The notes under the pieces were generated by a model, which ran no database searches, had not been told where the DNA came from, and saw only the letters and a list, made by a program, of their open reading frames with translations. A DNA stretch of 64,000 nt from Hyphomicrobiales bacterium. GTDB taxonomy: Bacteria; Pseudomonadota; Alphaproteobacteria; Rhizobiales; Rhizobiaceae. The stretch covers positions 1 to 64,000 of the forward strand of contig UBTY01000035.1 of NCBI GenBank assembly GCA_900468535.1, read 5' to 3'. The translations under genes and the position numbers were made by a program. This document shows positions 43,952 to 51,965 of the stretch, one piece after another; positions within the stretch are counted from its first letter, which is position 1; each line of letters opens with the position of its first letter.

Positions 43952-43953
43952 TC

Positions 43954-44319
43954 ATGGCATTCGATCCGGTTGAGGAACTCAAGCGTTTCCACGGCGCGGT
44001 CAACGCGCTCGATTTCGAGACGATCGAGAACTATTTCGCGGAAGACGCGACCTATGTCTCGAAGGGCGTCGGAAGCCTTTCGGGGCGAGACGAGATCATG
44101 GTCGCCTTCCGCAAGTACTTCGACGACTATCCTGACCAGACGGCAATCGACACGCTGGTCGAGAAGGTCAGCCCGAACGCGGCCCGCGCCGTATGGTCGG
44201 TTCGCGCAACGCACAGCAAGACGGGCAAGCCCCTGGTGCGGGAAGGCGAAGAGACGCTCACCTTCAACGAAGACGGCCGTGTCACCCACGTCGAGGTGAA
44301 GGACTATCAGGCGTTCTGA
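43954..44319 (+). CDS. NTF2-like/SnoaL-type protein
   Basis: A 121-residue protein with the cone-shaped NTF2 fold: helices around FHGAVNALDFETIENYFAED, then LSGRDEIMVAFRKYF, and strands AVWSVRATHSK and VTHVEVKDYQAF. The fold is shared by small isomerases, hydrolases and binding proteins, and the catalytic residues are not diagnostic here. The ATG follows the HAD stop by two bases. The end overlaps the convergent membrane-protein gene by 13 bases. A second NTF2-like gene lies at 46500. Confidence 0.82.
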   Translation: MAFDPVEELKRFHGAVNALDFETIENYFAEDATYVSKGVGSLSGRDEIMVAFRKYFDDYPDQTAIDTLVEKVSPNAARAVWSVRATHSKTGKPLVREGEETLTFNEDGRVTHVEVKDYQAF

Positions 44320-44774
44320 AAGAACGTTGCGGAAAGATAGAACAGCAACACAAGTGCGAGCCACAGGTCGGAGATCATTGCAATGTTCCGCGACCTGTTT
44401 CTCCCCGGCTCCAGCAGATGCTTGATACCGGCGAGCCCATAAAACAGGCTCCCGGTGATCGCCGCTGGCACGATCCACCGCGGCTCGACGATGCTGAGCA
44501 CGCCGAGCATCCCGAGCGACAGGTTTCCAAAACCGATCTCCTGCACCAGTGACTGGGCCTTGTGGTCGGTGATCGCGAAGATCGTCTCGGCGGTGAAGGC
44601 CGGATTGAAGATCTGCTTCAGGCTGGCGACAAGCAAGCGCAGCCCCATGCCCCAGAAGACGAACCACTTTCCGATCAGGAAGACGAGATCGGCGCCCGTA
44701 CCCAAGGCCATCTCGGCAACAATCGAGCCTAGCGGCAGAACAAGCATCAGCAGCAGTATGATCGCAAGATACAT
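44307..44774 (-). CDS. Small integral membrane protein (possibly DUF6790)
   Basis: A 155-residue membrane protein with about four hydrophobic segments: YLAIILLLMLVLPLGSIVA, LVFLIGKWFVFWGMGLRLLV, a glycine-rich GNLSLGMLGVLSIVEP with IVPAAITGSLFYGLAG, and DLWLALVLLFYLSATFF. The arrangement fits the DUF6790 family as I recall it, whose role is unknown. It is monocistronic, convergent with the NTF2-like gene and followed upstream by a 190-base gap. Confidence 0.7.
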   Translation of the reverse strand: MYLAIILLLMLVLPLGSIVAEMALGTGADLVFLIGKWFVFWGMGLRLLVASLKQIFNPAFTAETIFAITDHKAQSLVQEIGFGNLSLGMLGVLSIVEPRWIVPAAITGSLFYGLAGIKHLLEPGRNRSRNIAMISDLWLALVLLFYLSATFFQNA

Positions 44775-44963
44775 GGCGTTTCAGTGCCTCTTCGGATCAT
44801 CGATGCCGTTAGATGGCACGTAACGGCGCTGCCGCGCGAGCAAAATCGACAAAGATCGCAGTCGTGAAAGCGGAACAATCAGCGCTCCCCGCTGTTGTCA
44901 TCTCAACCGCGCGATCGCGGCCAAAATGAAACAGAAAGCCGGCAAAGCCGGCGGGAGGTTACG

Positions 44964-45041
44964 ATGGGTAGAGGTATTCTACTGTGGCTGCTGGGTGTTC
45001 CGATCCCGCTGATCCTGATCATCTTGTTCTTCTGGCATTGA
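44964..45041 (+). CDS. 25-residue membrane miniprotein
   Basis: A 25-codon frame starting MGRGILLWLLGVPIPLIL and ending FFWH, almost entirely hydrophobic after the first three residues. GGGAGG stands five to six bases before the ATG, a strong ribosome binding site. Such one-helix miniproteins are found in rhizobia, and I recall similar sequences with the GxPIP core. It is too short for routine gene finders. Function unknown; membrane insertion is very likely. Confidence 0.65.
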   Translation: MGRGILLWLLGVPIPLILIILFFWH

Positions 45042-45082
45042 GCCATTCGCAACGCGCCGAACAAACAAAAGCTAGAAAGTAT

Positions 45083-45112
45083 GATGCCCGGGGACGTTAA
45101 TCCCCGGGCATC
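45083..45112. terminator. Twelve-base hairpin, probable terminator
   Basis: GATGCCCGGGGA and TCCCCGGGCATC pair perfectly around CGTTAA. On the minus strand ATACTTTCTAGCTTTTG follows, so it could end ccrM transcription; on the plus strand the tail is only weakly T-rich after the miniprotein gene. Confidence 0.6.
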
Positions 45113-45180
45113 GTGCCTTCTTCCGCAACTGGAGGTACAAAAACCGGAAGAAGGCAGTCTCGATCAGGTCGAGGCGCGCG

Positions 45181-46311
45181 TCATTCCGCCTTTGCCAGAT
45201 CACTGCGGATTACGGACCTGAGTTCGTCGATCGGGCGCAGGGATTGCCCGTCGTCGAAATGCCAGAATGTCCATCCGTTGCATGCATCAAGACCCTGGAC
45301 CTTTGCTCCAAGGCGATGAATCGAACCGGCCTCGCCGCCGGAGGCCACCGTGCCGTCGGCGCGAACGATCGCGCTATAGCGACGGCGCGCATCGGTGAGC
45401 ACCTGGCCGGGCTTGATCAGACCGCTTTCGACCAGCACGTTGAAGGCCACGCGGACTTCCTGCTTCTTACCGGTCATGACTGTCAGTTCAGCCTTGCCGA
45501 GCGGCTCGACCGCCTCGATGCGGGCCGAAGCTGCATCGATATAATCTTGTTCGCGTTCGATGCCGACAAAGTGGCGGCCGAGACGTTTGGCGACGGCGCC
45601 GGTTGTGCCCGAGCCGAAGAACGGATCGAGGATGATGTCGCCAGGCTTGGAGGACGCCATGATGACGCGGGCAAGCAATGCTTCCGGCTTCTGCGTCGGA
45701 TGCACCTTCTTGCCGTCGTCGCCCTTCAGGCGCTCGCCGCCGCTGCAGATCGGGAACAGCCAGTCGGAGCGCATCTGCACGTCGTCGTTTGCCGCCTTCA
45801 TGGCATCGTAGTTGAAGGTATAGCCCTTGGCCTTGGCGTTGGGGCTCGCCCAGATCATCGTCTCATGCGCGTTCTGGAAACGACGGCCCTTGAAGTTCGG
45901 CATCGGGTTGGTCTTGCGCCAGACGATGTCGTTGAGGATCCAGAAGTTCAGGTCCTGCAGCGTGGCGCCGACGCGGAAGATGTTGTGATAGGAGCCAATG
46001 ACCCAGAGCGTGCCTGTCGGCTTGAGGACGCGACGGCAGGCGAGCAGCCAGGCGCGGGTAAAGGCATCATAGGCTTCGAACGAGGCGAACTGATCCCACT
46101 CGTCGTCGACCGCGTCGACCAGCGACTGATCGGGACGATGCAGGTTACCGCCGAGCTGCAGGTTATACGGCGGATCGGCAAAGATAACGTCTACGGAGTG
46201 GTTTGGCAGGGCTTCAAGGGCAGCAACGCAATCGCCCTTAATGATCGTGTCGATCCAGGAGTCCGGCTTTGCGGAGGCCTTGAGATCGGCAAGCGGAAAT
46301 ACTGACGCCAT
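45181..46311 (-). CDS. ccrM: GANTC-specific DNA adenine methyltransferase CcrM
   Basis: A 376-residue N6-adenine methyltransferase of the beta class. The catalytic DPPY is at residues 46-49 in FADPPYNLQLGGNL, and the SAM-binding FFGSGTTG lies near residue 225, after the target region, which contains WRKTNPMPNFKGRRFQNAHE. A C-terminal domain of about 100 residues with KVQGLDACNGWTFWHFDDG is typical of CcrM, not of phage or restriction enzymes. In alphaproteobacteria it methylates GANTC sites late in the cell cycle and helps time transcription. The upstream region has two direct copies of GGTAACCA (near 46355-46380), which may be regulatory. It stands alone. Confidence 0.95.
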   Translation of the reverse strand: MASVFPLADLKASAKPDSWIDTIIKGDCVAALEALPNHSVDVIFADPPYNLQLGGNLHRPDQSLVDAVDDEWDQFASFEAYDAFTRAWLLACRRVLKPTGTLWVIGSYHNIFRVGATLQDLNFWILNDIVWRKTNPMPNFKGRRFQNAHETMIWASPNAKAKGYTFNYDAMKAANDDVQMRSDWLFPICSGGERLKGDDGKKVHPTQKPEALLARVIMASSKPGDIILDPFFGSGTTGAVAKRLGRHFVGIEREQDYIDAASARIEAVEPLGKAELTVMTGKKQEVRVAFNVLVESGLIKPGQVLTDARRRYSAIVRADGTVASGGEAGSIHRLGAKVQGLDACNGWTFWHFDDGQSLRPIDELRSVIRSDLAKAE

Positions 46312-46499
46312 CTGGAAACTCGCTCATACACAATTACGCTTTTTACTGTCTGTTATGGTTACCCATCTTGGTTACCAAAGCCTGAACCGCCGATCGATTT
46401 CGGGAAAAAAATGGCGGCCTGATGCACGCGCCGGAATTTCGGGCGGCTTTCGAAGACGTAAACGGCAGCCGCAGGGACTGCCGTTCATCGAGTATCGGT

Positions 46500-46895
46500 T
46501 CACGAATTCAGCAGATCGGTGCCGTAGGAATTATCGATGACGCAGAGCCACTTTCCGCCGGCGTCTCGCCGGAAAACATAGGTCGCTCGCCGTGTGATCG
46601 ACGCAGGCATGTCTCCCTTGCCGTTCGTTTGCAGGACGGTTTTTATGATCACCAATGCGGCATCCGCGCCCTCGACGACCTGCATATCGCCTTGCGTGAC
46701 GACGATGCTGTGATCGAAATAATCAGCGATCGCCACGAAGGCGCGGCGGATCTGTTCCTTGCCTGACGCGATCAGGCCCGGTTTGACGACGAGCGTGGCA
46801 TCCTCGGCATAGAATTCCATGAGCGCGTCGAAGTCCTCGGCGCCGATGGCGCGGTCGGCCGCCTCGATAAGCGCCTTTAGCGGATGTGATGACAT
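46500..46895 (-). CDS. NTF2-like/SnoaL-type protein
   Basis: A 131-residue protein of the NTF2-like SgcJ/EcaC kind: LIEAADRAIGAEDFDALMEF, then YAEDATLVVKPGLIASGKEQ and a WLCVIDNSYGTDLL end. The ATG at 46895 has AAAGGAG six bases upstream; a longer frame to 47132 has no site and crosses a terminator. It may be an enzyme or a ligand-binding protein; its substrate is unknown. It is separated by a terminator from the ABM gene upstream, so it has its own promoter. Confidence 0.82.
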   Translation of the reverse strand: MSSHPLKALIEAADRAIGAEDFDALMEFYAEDATLVVKPGLIASGKEQIRRAFVAIADYFDHSIVVTQGDMQVVEGADAALVIIKTVLQTNGKGDMPASITRRATYVFRRDAGGKWLCVIDNSYGTDLLNS

Positions 46896-46935
46896 GGGTG
46901 TCTCCTTTGTCGATAACGATCCCAGGAGACAGACA

Positions 46936-46962
46936 TGAAAAACCCGCCTCCATGGGCGGGTT
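46936..46962 (-). terminator. Rho-independent terminator
   Basis: AACCCGCC (46941-46948) pairs with GGCGGGTT (46955-46962). On the minus strand the stem runs into TTTTTCATG. It ends the NIPSNAP/ABM transcript before the NTF2-like gene. Confidence 0.7.
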
Positions 46963-47106
46963 GCAATTCGGAAATTCCGGACGCGCGCTAACCCACCGTC
47001 GATTGGACGGCGATAATGATCAGCGAAGCGAATGTGGACGGTCTTTCCATGAGACGCCACTATAGATTGCCGACGCGACTTGTCCATCGCGAAAGCCGCT
47101 GGCGCG

Positions 47107-47469
47107 TTACGGCGTGATTGCCGCCCGGTCATGCACCTTGCGGCTATCCCCAGGCGCTTGCTCCCTCTCCTTCATGCCGTAGTCGCGAACGATATGGCCG
47201 ATCCGCAGACGGTAGTCCGCGAAGACGCCGTTGCGGCCCGCCGATTGGGCGGCGCGGTGGGCCTCCAGGTTGCGCCATTCCTTCACCGCGTCCTCGTCGC
47301 GCCAGAAGGACAGCGACAACAGCTTGCCGCGGGTGGTCAGGCTCTCGAACCGCTCGATCGAGATGAAGCCGTCGATCTTTTCCAGTTCCGCCCGCAGTTC
47401 GCCGGCGAGATCGAGATAGGTGTGGCGTTCGCCGAGATAGGGCAGAACCTCGAAAATGACAGCGATCAT
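47107..47469 (-). CDS. Antibiotic biosynthesis monooxygenase (ABM) domain protein
   Basis: A 120-residue ferredoxin-like ABM protein. IAVIFEVLPYLGERHTYLDL, then IDGFISIERFESLTTRGKLL and SLSFWRDEDAVKEWRNLEAH are the usual beta-alpha-beta blocks of the YgiN/ABM group. Members include cofactor-free oxygenases, haem-degrading enzymes and proteins without known activity. Its ATG overlaps the NIPSNAP stop by four bases, so the two are co-translated. The pair is divergent from an ArsR-type repressor, which probably controls it. Confidence 0.82.
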   Translation of the reverse strand: MIAVIFEVLPYLGERHTYLDLAGELRAELEKIDGFISIERFESLTTRGKLLSLSFWRDEDAVKEWRNLEAHRAAQSAGRNGVFADYRLRIGHIVRDYGMKEREQAPGDSRKVHDRAAITP

Positions 47470-47798
47470 GGCAGCACCAGCTTTGCGTGAGGAAGAGAGG
47501 CGTTCTTCAGGAAGATGCGGTCCTCCTTCAGAATAAAGTGCTCGCGCTTGGCGAATTCGTAGTTCTCCCGGCCAAGCGGGTCAGCAGCGAGCCGTGCGCG
47601 GTAGGCCTCGTAGGCGGCGAGGCTTCCGATGTTATACACGCCGTAGGCAGTCGTTGCCGAGCCCTCATGTGGGGCGAAGTAGCCGATCAGGTCGGCGCCG
47701 TTGCGCGGGATCGCCTGGCCCCAATTGCGAGCATATTCGATGAAGGCATCCTTCCTGAAGGGGTCGATCTCGTAGCGGATGAAGCAGGTAAGCATCAT
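47466..47798 (-). CDS. NIPSNAP family protein
   Basis: A 110-residue dimeric alpha-beta barrel protein. MMLTCFIRYEIDPFRKDAFI and YARNWGQAIPRNGADLIGYF, then AYEAYRARLAADPLGRENYE are typical of bacterial NIPSNAP proteins. The double ATG at 47798 and 47795 is preceded by AAGGAG at the right distance. A longer frame to 48326 lies antisense to the ArsR gene and is rejected. Function is unknown; the fold is related to that of the ABM partner encoded next, so the two may act together on an electrophilic or oxidised substrate. Confidence 0.82.
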   Translation of the reverse strand: MMLTCFIRYEIDPFRKDAFIEYARNWGQAIPRNGADLIGYFAPHEGSATTAYGVYNIGSLAAYEAYRARLAADPLGRENYEFAKREHFILKEDRIFLKNASLPHAKLVLP

Positions 47799-47867
47799 TG
47801 TCTCCTTGTTGTCTGGAGACTGTTTTCGCACATTGCCCGACGACAATGCTTCGGTTACGATCGAAGT
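47799..47867. promoter_or_regulatory. Divergent promoter region with candidate ArsR operator
   Basis: Only 69 bases separate the NIPSNAP start from the ArsR start. They include the imperfect dyad CTTCGGTTACGATCGAAG just before the ArsR ATG, which could be the repressor's operator for both directions. This is inferred from position and symmetry. Confidence 0.4.
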
Positions 47868-48554
47868 ATGAAGGAAGGACCTGACATCGCCCAGATCGGC
47901 GCACTCATCGGCGATCCGGCTCGCGCCAACATGCTGACCGCTTTGATGGGCGGCAAGGCGCTGACGGCGACCGAGCTTGCGGCAGCCGGCGGCATTACCC
48001 TGCAGACGGCAAGCGCGCACCTCGCCAAACTTGAGGCGGGACAGCTTCTCGCTCAGCGCAAGCAGGGACGGCACCGCTATTTCGCACTCGCCGACGACAG
48101 TGTCGGGAAGTTGCTCGAAAGCATCATGGGCTTCGCAGCCGGGCGGGGCCACCTGCGTCACCGACCCGGCCCGAAAGAACCGGCGCTGCGCAAGGCGCGG
48201 ATCTGCTACGACCACCTTGCCGGCGACTACGGTGTGCGAATGCTGGACAGTCTCGTTGCGCAAGGCGCGATCGATGCGGTCGGCGACGGCCTCGCGCTCA
48301 CAGCGGATGGCGAAAGCCAGCTTCAATCCATGGGCATCGATGTTCGCGATCTCAGGTCATCGCGTCGGCCGCTCTGCCGTTCCTGCCTCGACTGGAGCGA
48401 GCGACGGGCGCATCTCGCCGGCAGTCTCGGCAAGGCGCTTCTGTCGAGCTTTTTCGAAAAGGGATGGGCCCATCGAACAGCCGGAAGCCGTTCCGTCGTC
48501 TTTTCGCCGGAGGGCGAAAGGCAGTTTCTGGCGCTTTTTCCGGCAGTTTCCTGA
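47868..48554 (+). CDS. ArsR-family transcriptional regulator
   Basis: A 228-residue regulator. The winged helix occupies residues 5-95, with IGDPARANMLTALMGGKALT, TATELAAAGGITLQTASAHL and KLEAGQLLAQRKQGRHRYFA. The C-terminal half has RPLCRSCLDWSERRAHLAGS, a pair of cysteines that might sense metal or oxidant. This longer form is found next to NIPSNAP or quinone-related genes in rhizobia. The ATG at 47868 is chosen because the longer frame (from 47487) is antisense to the neighbours. It is divergent from the NIPSNAP/ABM pair and probably represses it. Confidence 0.9.
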   Translation: MKEGPDIAQIGALIGDPARANMLTALMGGKALTATELAAAGGITLQTASAHLAKLEAGQLLAQRKQGRHRYFALADDSVGKLLESIMGFAAGRGHLRHRPGPKEPALRKARICYDHLAGDYGVRMLDSLVAQGAIDAVGDGLALTADGESQLQSMGIDVRDLRSSRRPLCRSCLDWSERRAHLAGSLGKALLSSFFEKGWAHRTAGSRSVVFSPEGERQFLALFPAVS

Positions 48555-48567
48555 GCGCGGCTCGGCC

Positions 48568-49227
48568 TTAGCCGACGATGGCGAAGGCTTCGCGCGTCGG
48601 GCCTGAGCGCGGCGCACGACCAATCCACTGGACATGCGTCTCCAGGATCGCAGCGGCGTCGTCCGTCCGCCCTTGCCGCAAAGCCATCAGGATCGCCCGG
48701 TGATCGTGATCGGTGCGTTTTTCCCAGCCGGATCGCCAGGCCGAGAAGAGAAAGCGCGCGCTTGCTGCATGAAGATCATCGATCGCCGTCAGCAGCCGCT
48801 GCATGTTGCATGGCGACAGGATGATACGGTGGAAACGGCGGTTTGCTTCCTCCCAGGCATGAACATCCGCGGCCGCATCGCCTTCCCTTGCTGCCTGCTC
48901 GGCTGAATCGAGGATCGCCGGCGTCAGGTGGGGCGCGGCATGACGCAAGGCCAAAACCTCCAGCGCTGCGCGCATCTCGGCGACTTCACGTACTTCCTTG
49001 AGGTCGAACGAGGCGACACGGACACCGCGGCGCGGTTCGCTGATCGCCAGCCCCTGCGCTTCCAGGCGCCGGAACGCCTCGCGCACCGGCACGTGGCTGG
49101 TGCCAAATTCCTCGGCGATATGATCCTGGCGCAGCCGCAGTCCGGCGCCAAGTTCGCCGCGAACGATCCTGTCGGCCAGGACGCGGCTGATGCGGCTTGC
49201 GATCGTGTCTTCAGGTTCCTTGCCCAT
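48568..49227 (-). CDS. GntR-family regulator, FCD type
   Basis: A 219-residue FadR-subfamily regulator. The N-terminal winged helix has LADRIVRGELGAGLRLRQDH and FGTSHVPVREAFRRLEAQGL, and the C-terminal FCD domain has EMRAALEVLALRHAA, then EEANRRFHRIIL and a metal-site histidine in DHDHRAILMALRQG. Such proteins bind an organic acid and repress nearby genes. The ATG at 49227 has AAGGG six bases upstream and is preferred over that at 49233. It is divergent from a HAD phosphatase gene, a possible target. Confidence 0.9.
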   Translation of the reverse strand: MGKEPEDTIASRISRVLADRIVRGELGAGLRLRQDHIAEEFGTSHVPVREAFRRLEAQGLAISEPRRGVRVASFDLKEVREVAEMRAALEVLALRHAAPHLTPAILDSAEQAAREGDAAADVHAWEEANRRFHRIILSPCNMQRLLTAIDDLHAASARFLFSAWRSGWEKRTDHDHRAILMALRQGRTDDAAAILETHVQWIGRAPRSGPTREAFAIVG

Positions 49228-49409
49228 AACCATCCCTTAGAGACACAGGATGAGGTTGTCGAGGCATCAGAGGCACGGCGCAAAGCGCAAATTTTGGCAG
49301 GACGAAGGCCCAGCCTGCCCGGTGGTGCAATCCAGCCATGCGGGCATTCCGGTTGAGCTTCGCCGCGTCATCATGTAAAGCGGCATCATCCCAAACAAGG
49401 CGTGAGTAT

Positions 49410-50099
49410 ATGGACGGCTTCGACCTCATTATTTTCGACTGCGACGGCGTTCTCGTCGATTCAGAGATTATCGCCGCACAGGTTGAATCGGCCCTGCTGA
49501 CGGAAGCAGGCTATCCTATCAGCGTCGAGGAAATGGGCGAGCGCTTCGCCGGCATGACCTGGCAGAACATCCTCTTCCAGGTTGAACGCGAAGCCAACAT
49601 CCCGCTTTCGGCTACGCTGCTCGACAAATCAGAGAAGCTCCTGGACATGCGTCTGGAAAGAGACGTCCAGGCGATCGCCGGCGTCCAGTCGGCGCTTTCG
49701 CGCATCAATCTGAATCGCTGCATCTGCTCCAACTCGAGCAGCCAGCGCCTTGCGATGATGCTCGGCAAGGTGCGGCTGAAGTCGCTCTTCGATCCGCATA
49801 TCTTCTCGGCAAAGGATCTGGGCGCCGATCGCGTCAAGCCGAAGCCCGATATCTTCCTGCACGGCGCCAAGCAGATGGGCGTTTCGCCATCGAGAAGCGT
49901 CGTCGTCGAAGACTCGGTTCATGGCGTACAGGCGGCTCGTGCGGCCGGCATGCGCGTGATAGGCTTTACCGGCGCGTCCCACACCTACCCCTCGCATGCC
50001 GACAAGCTGACGGATGCAGGAGCCGAGACCGTCATTTCCCGCATGACCGACCTGCCCGGCGTCGTGGCTGCGCTCGCCGAATGGGAAGGCGCTCTCTGA
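49410..50099 (+). CDS. HAD-family phosphatase (beta-phosphoglucomutase-like)
   Basis: A 229-residue HAD enzyme with all motifs: FDCDGVLVDSE (nucleophile D, acid-base D), the threonine/serine of ICSNSS, the lysine in RVKPKPDIFLHGA, and VVVEDSVHGVQAARAAGM. A helical cap domain lies between residues 18 and 85. Family members hydrolyse sugar phosphates or act as mutases. The ATG at 49410 (MDGFDLII) is the natural start; the frame opens earlier at 49338. It is convergent with the lipid kinase gene, one base apart. Confidence 0.9.
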   Translation: MDGFDLIIFDCDGVLVDSEIIAAQVESALLTEAGYPISVEEMGERFAGMTWQNILFQVEREANIPLSATLLDKSEKLLDMRLERDVQAIAGVQSALSRINLNRCICSNSSSQRLAMMLGKVRLKSLFDPHIFSAKDLGADRVKPKPDIFLHGAKQMGVSPSRSVVVEDSVHGVQAARAAGMRVIGFTGASHTYPSHADKLTDAGAETVISRMTDLPGVVAALAEWEGAL

Positions 50100-51053
50100 T
50101 CAGAGCCTGAGAGATACCGCGCCCGGCAGCACCTCGAAGCTTGCCGGGAGCTGCCCAGGCGCTTCGCCATCGCTGTCGATCAGCGCCGGCGACTTGCCGA
50201 TCGGCCATGCCTCGACCAAGCGCGCCCGATGCATGCTGACCAGCGGGTTCCTGACATGGGCGCCGCTGTAGATGCTGTTCATCAGCGTCAGCACCTTCAG
50301 GCGTGACGCGGCCCTGATGATCACGACGTCGAAGACACCGTCTGCCACATCTGCCTGTGGCGCAACCTTCATGCCGCCGCCGAACCAGGCACCATTCGCA
50401 ACCACCACCGTCGTGATCGGCCCTTCGAAGACGTCTTCGCCATCCAGCCGAAGGCGGATTTCGCACGGCTGGTAGCGAAGGACTTGTGTCACGCTGTGCC
50501 AGAAGAACACCAGGGAACCCGGCAGGCTCCGCCCCTTTCGAGCGGCGTTGACGGCACGCACGATGCGACCGGAAACGCCGAAGCTCGCGATATTGGCGAA
50601 ATGCCGCCGGACCGTATCGCCGTCGCCATCGTCACATGTCAGCAGGCCGGCATCGATCCGGCGAATGCCCGCCGATGTCAGCTGCTCCACGACACGATCG
50701 GGATCGCGGACCTCTGGAAAATTGCGGGCAAAGTCGCATCCCGTTCCGGTGGCGATGAAGGAGAACGGCGTCTCGGGGCGAGCCGATTTCAACACGCCGC
50801 CAAGCGTTTCGCCGATCGTCCCGTCGCCGCCGACGGCAACCACAACATCGGCGCCATCGCCGGCGAGCGCCTTGCCGAGCCGCTCGGCATCCCCCGATCC
50901 CGTGGTTTCGCGAATGTCGAGTTCGTCTCCGCGCGCAGCAAAAGCGCGTCGCACCGCCGGCCAGAAGCCCGCTTTGCCACGTCCCGATGCAGCGTTAAGA
51001 ACGATTCCGATTTTCAAGCGGTTTGCTCTCCGCGTCCGCAATTGAACACGCAT
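50100..51053 (-). CDS. Diacylglycerol kinase-family lipid kinase
   Basis: A 317-residue member of the DAGK/sphingosine kinase family. The nucleotide loop is VAVGGDGTIGETLGG (GGDGT at 75-79), followed by FIATGTGCDFARNF, the usual second motif, and GPITTVVVANGAWFGGGMKV in the C-terminal beta sandwich. Bacterial members phosphorylate diacylglycerol or related lipids, and some have unknown lipid substrates. It is on the minus strand directly abutting the HAD gene and follows a lipoprotein gene by 34 bases. Confidence 0.9.
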   Translation of the reverse strand: MRVQLRTRRANRLKIGIVLNAASGRGKAGFWPAVRRAFAARGDELDIRETTGSGDAERLGKALAGDGADVVVAVGGDGTIGETLGGVLKSARPETPFSFIATGTGCDFARNFPEVRDPDRVVEQLTSAGIRRIDAGLLTCDDGDGDTVRRHFANIASFGVSGRIVRAVNAARKGRSLPGSLVFFWHSVTQVLRYQPCEIRLRLDGEDVFEGPITTVVVANGAWFGGGMKVAPQADVADGVFDVVIIRAASRLKVLTLMNSIYSGAHVRNPLVSMHRARLVEAWPIGKSPALIDSDGEAPGQLPASFEVLPGAVSLRL

Positions 51054-51087
51054 GGCGCAGGATCACAGGAAAGAAGAGGCAGAAGGG

Positions 51088-51726
51088 TTACTTCTTTTTC
51101 TTCGAGCCCTTCGGAGCGCCCTGGTCAAATCCGATATTGACGCGAACAAGCGCGCCCGAGCCGACCGGCAGCTTGATGCCGTCCTTGCGGAACAGAATCT
51201 GCGTTGCAGCACCGGCGGGGATGTCGGCAGGGAAGTTCGTGACCTCGGAGTAGAGCGCGTCTTCGCCGTCGACAACCGTGATCCGAATCGGCAGGTTGAT
51301 CTTGCCGCCGGTGCCAGCAGGGCCAGCGAGAACGCGGAGCTGCGCGACCACGGTCATGGTCAGGTTGGTGTCATTCAAGGTGCACTGGCGGGTATAGTCG
51401 CCAATCGAAGCCTGATAGGCGAGCTTCTGCGCATCACCCGCCTTCGCGCCGCCGGCGTAGGTGCGGAAAACCGCATCGGCATCCTTCATGAAGATTTGCG
51501 GGCAAGCGCCCTGAACCACCGGAGCCGTGCTGCCGGAAGCGGTCGTTGCGGTTCCGATCGACGGATCGTTCGATGAGGGATTGGCCGGCGCCATCGGCAT
51601 GATCTGCCCGGCTCCGGACGAAGCGGCTGCCTTGTTGTCCCCGCCGCCCGTTCCGAGCGAATTGCAACCCGCCAGCACGGCGGCAACGGATACGGAAACG
51701 ATGAGACGCGAGACCTTGCCAAGCAC
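51088..51726 (-). CDS. Hypothetical lipoprotein
   Basis: A 212-residue exported protein with a lipoprotein signal (LIVSVSVAAVLAGCNS, lipobox LAGC, Cys21). A low-complexity linker rich in S, A, G, P and T follows, then a domain of about 140 residues with GACPQIFMKDADAVFRTYAG and IGDYTRQCTLNDTNLTMTVV. Its two cysteines may pair. The end is lysine-rich (GSKKKK). The start is GTG at 51726 with AGAGGGTGG upstream. Similar lipoproteins occur in rhizobia without a known role. It precedes the lipid kinase on the same strand. Confidence 0.85.
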   Translation of the reverse strand: MLGKVSRLIVSVSVAAVLAGCNSLGTGGGDNKAAASSGAGQIMPMAPANPSSNDPSIGTATTASGSTAPVVQGACPQIFMKDADAVFRTYAGGAKAGDAQKLAYQASIGDYTRQCTLNDTNLTMTVVAQLRVLAGPAGTGGKINLPIRITVVDGEDALYSEVTNFPADIPAGAATQILFRKDGIKLPVGSGALVRVNIGFDQGAPKGSKKKK

Positions 51727-51965
51727 GATTATTCCACCCTCTTTAGAAAGTTTCTGGCAGGCCCATGACTTTGAAACCGGGCCTTTCGTGACAGTTTGCG
51801 ATGGTCTATATCAGCGGCGCAAACAAAAATCGATTGGGTAAGAACCGTTTTGATGCACATTTCGGGATCGCGGGCGACAGCCGGCAAAACAAGCGAGATG
51901 CGGCGCGAGGCATACCTTCCCTCAAACCCGGACTTTCTCCGGCCGGCACATCAAGGATGACGACA

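Noticed and set aside
46312..46390. Possible CtrA site upstream of ccrM
   Set aside because: The TAACC repeats are spaced 13 bases apart and lack the TTAA-N7-TTAA layout, so I would not call it a CtrA box.
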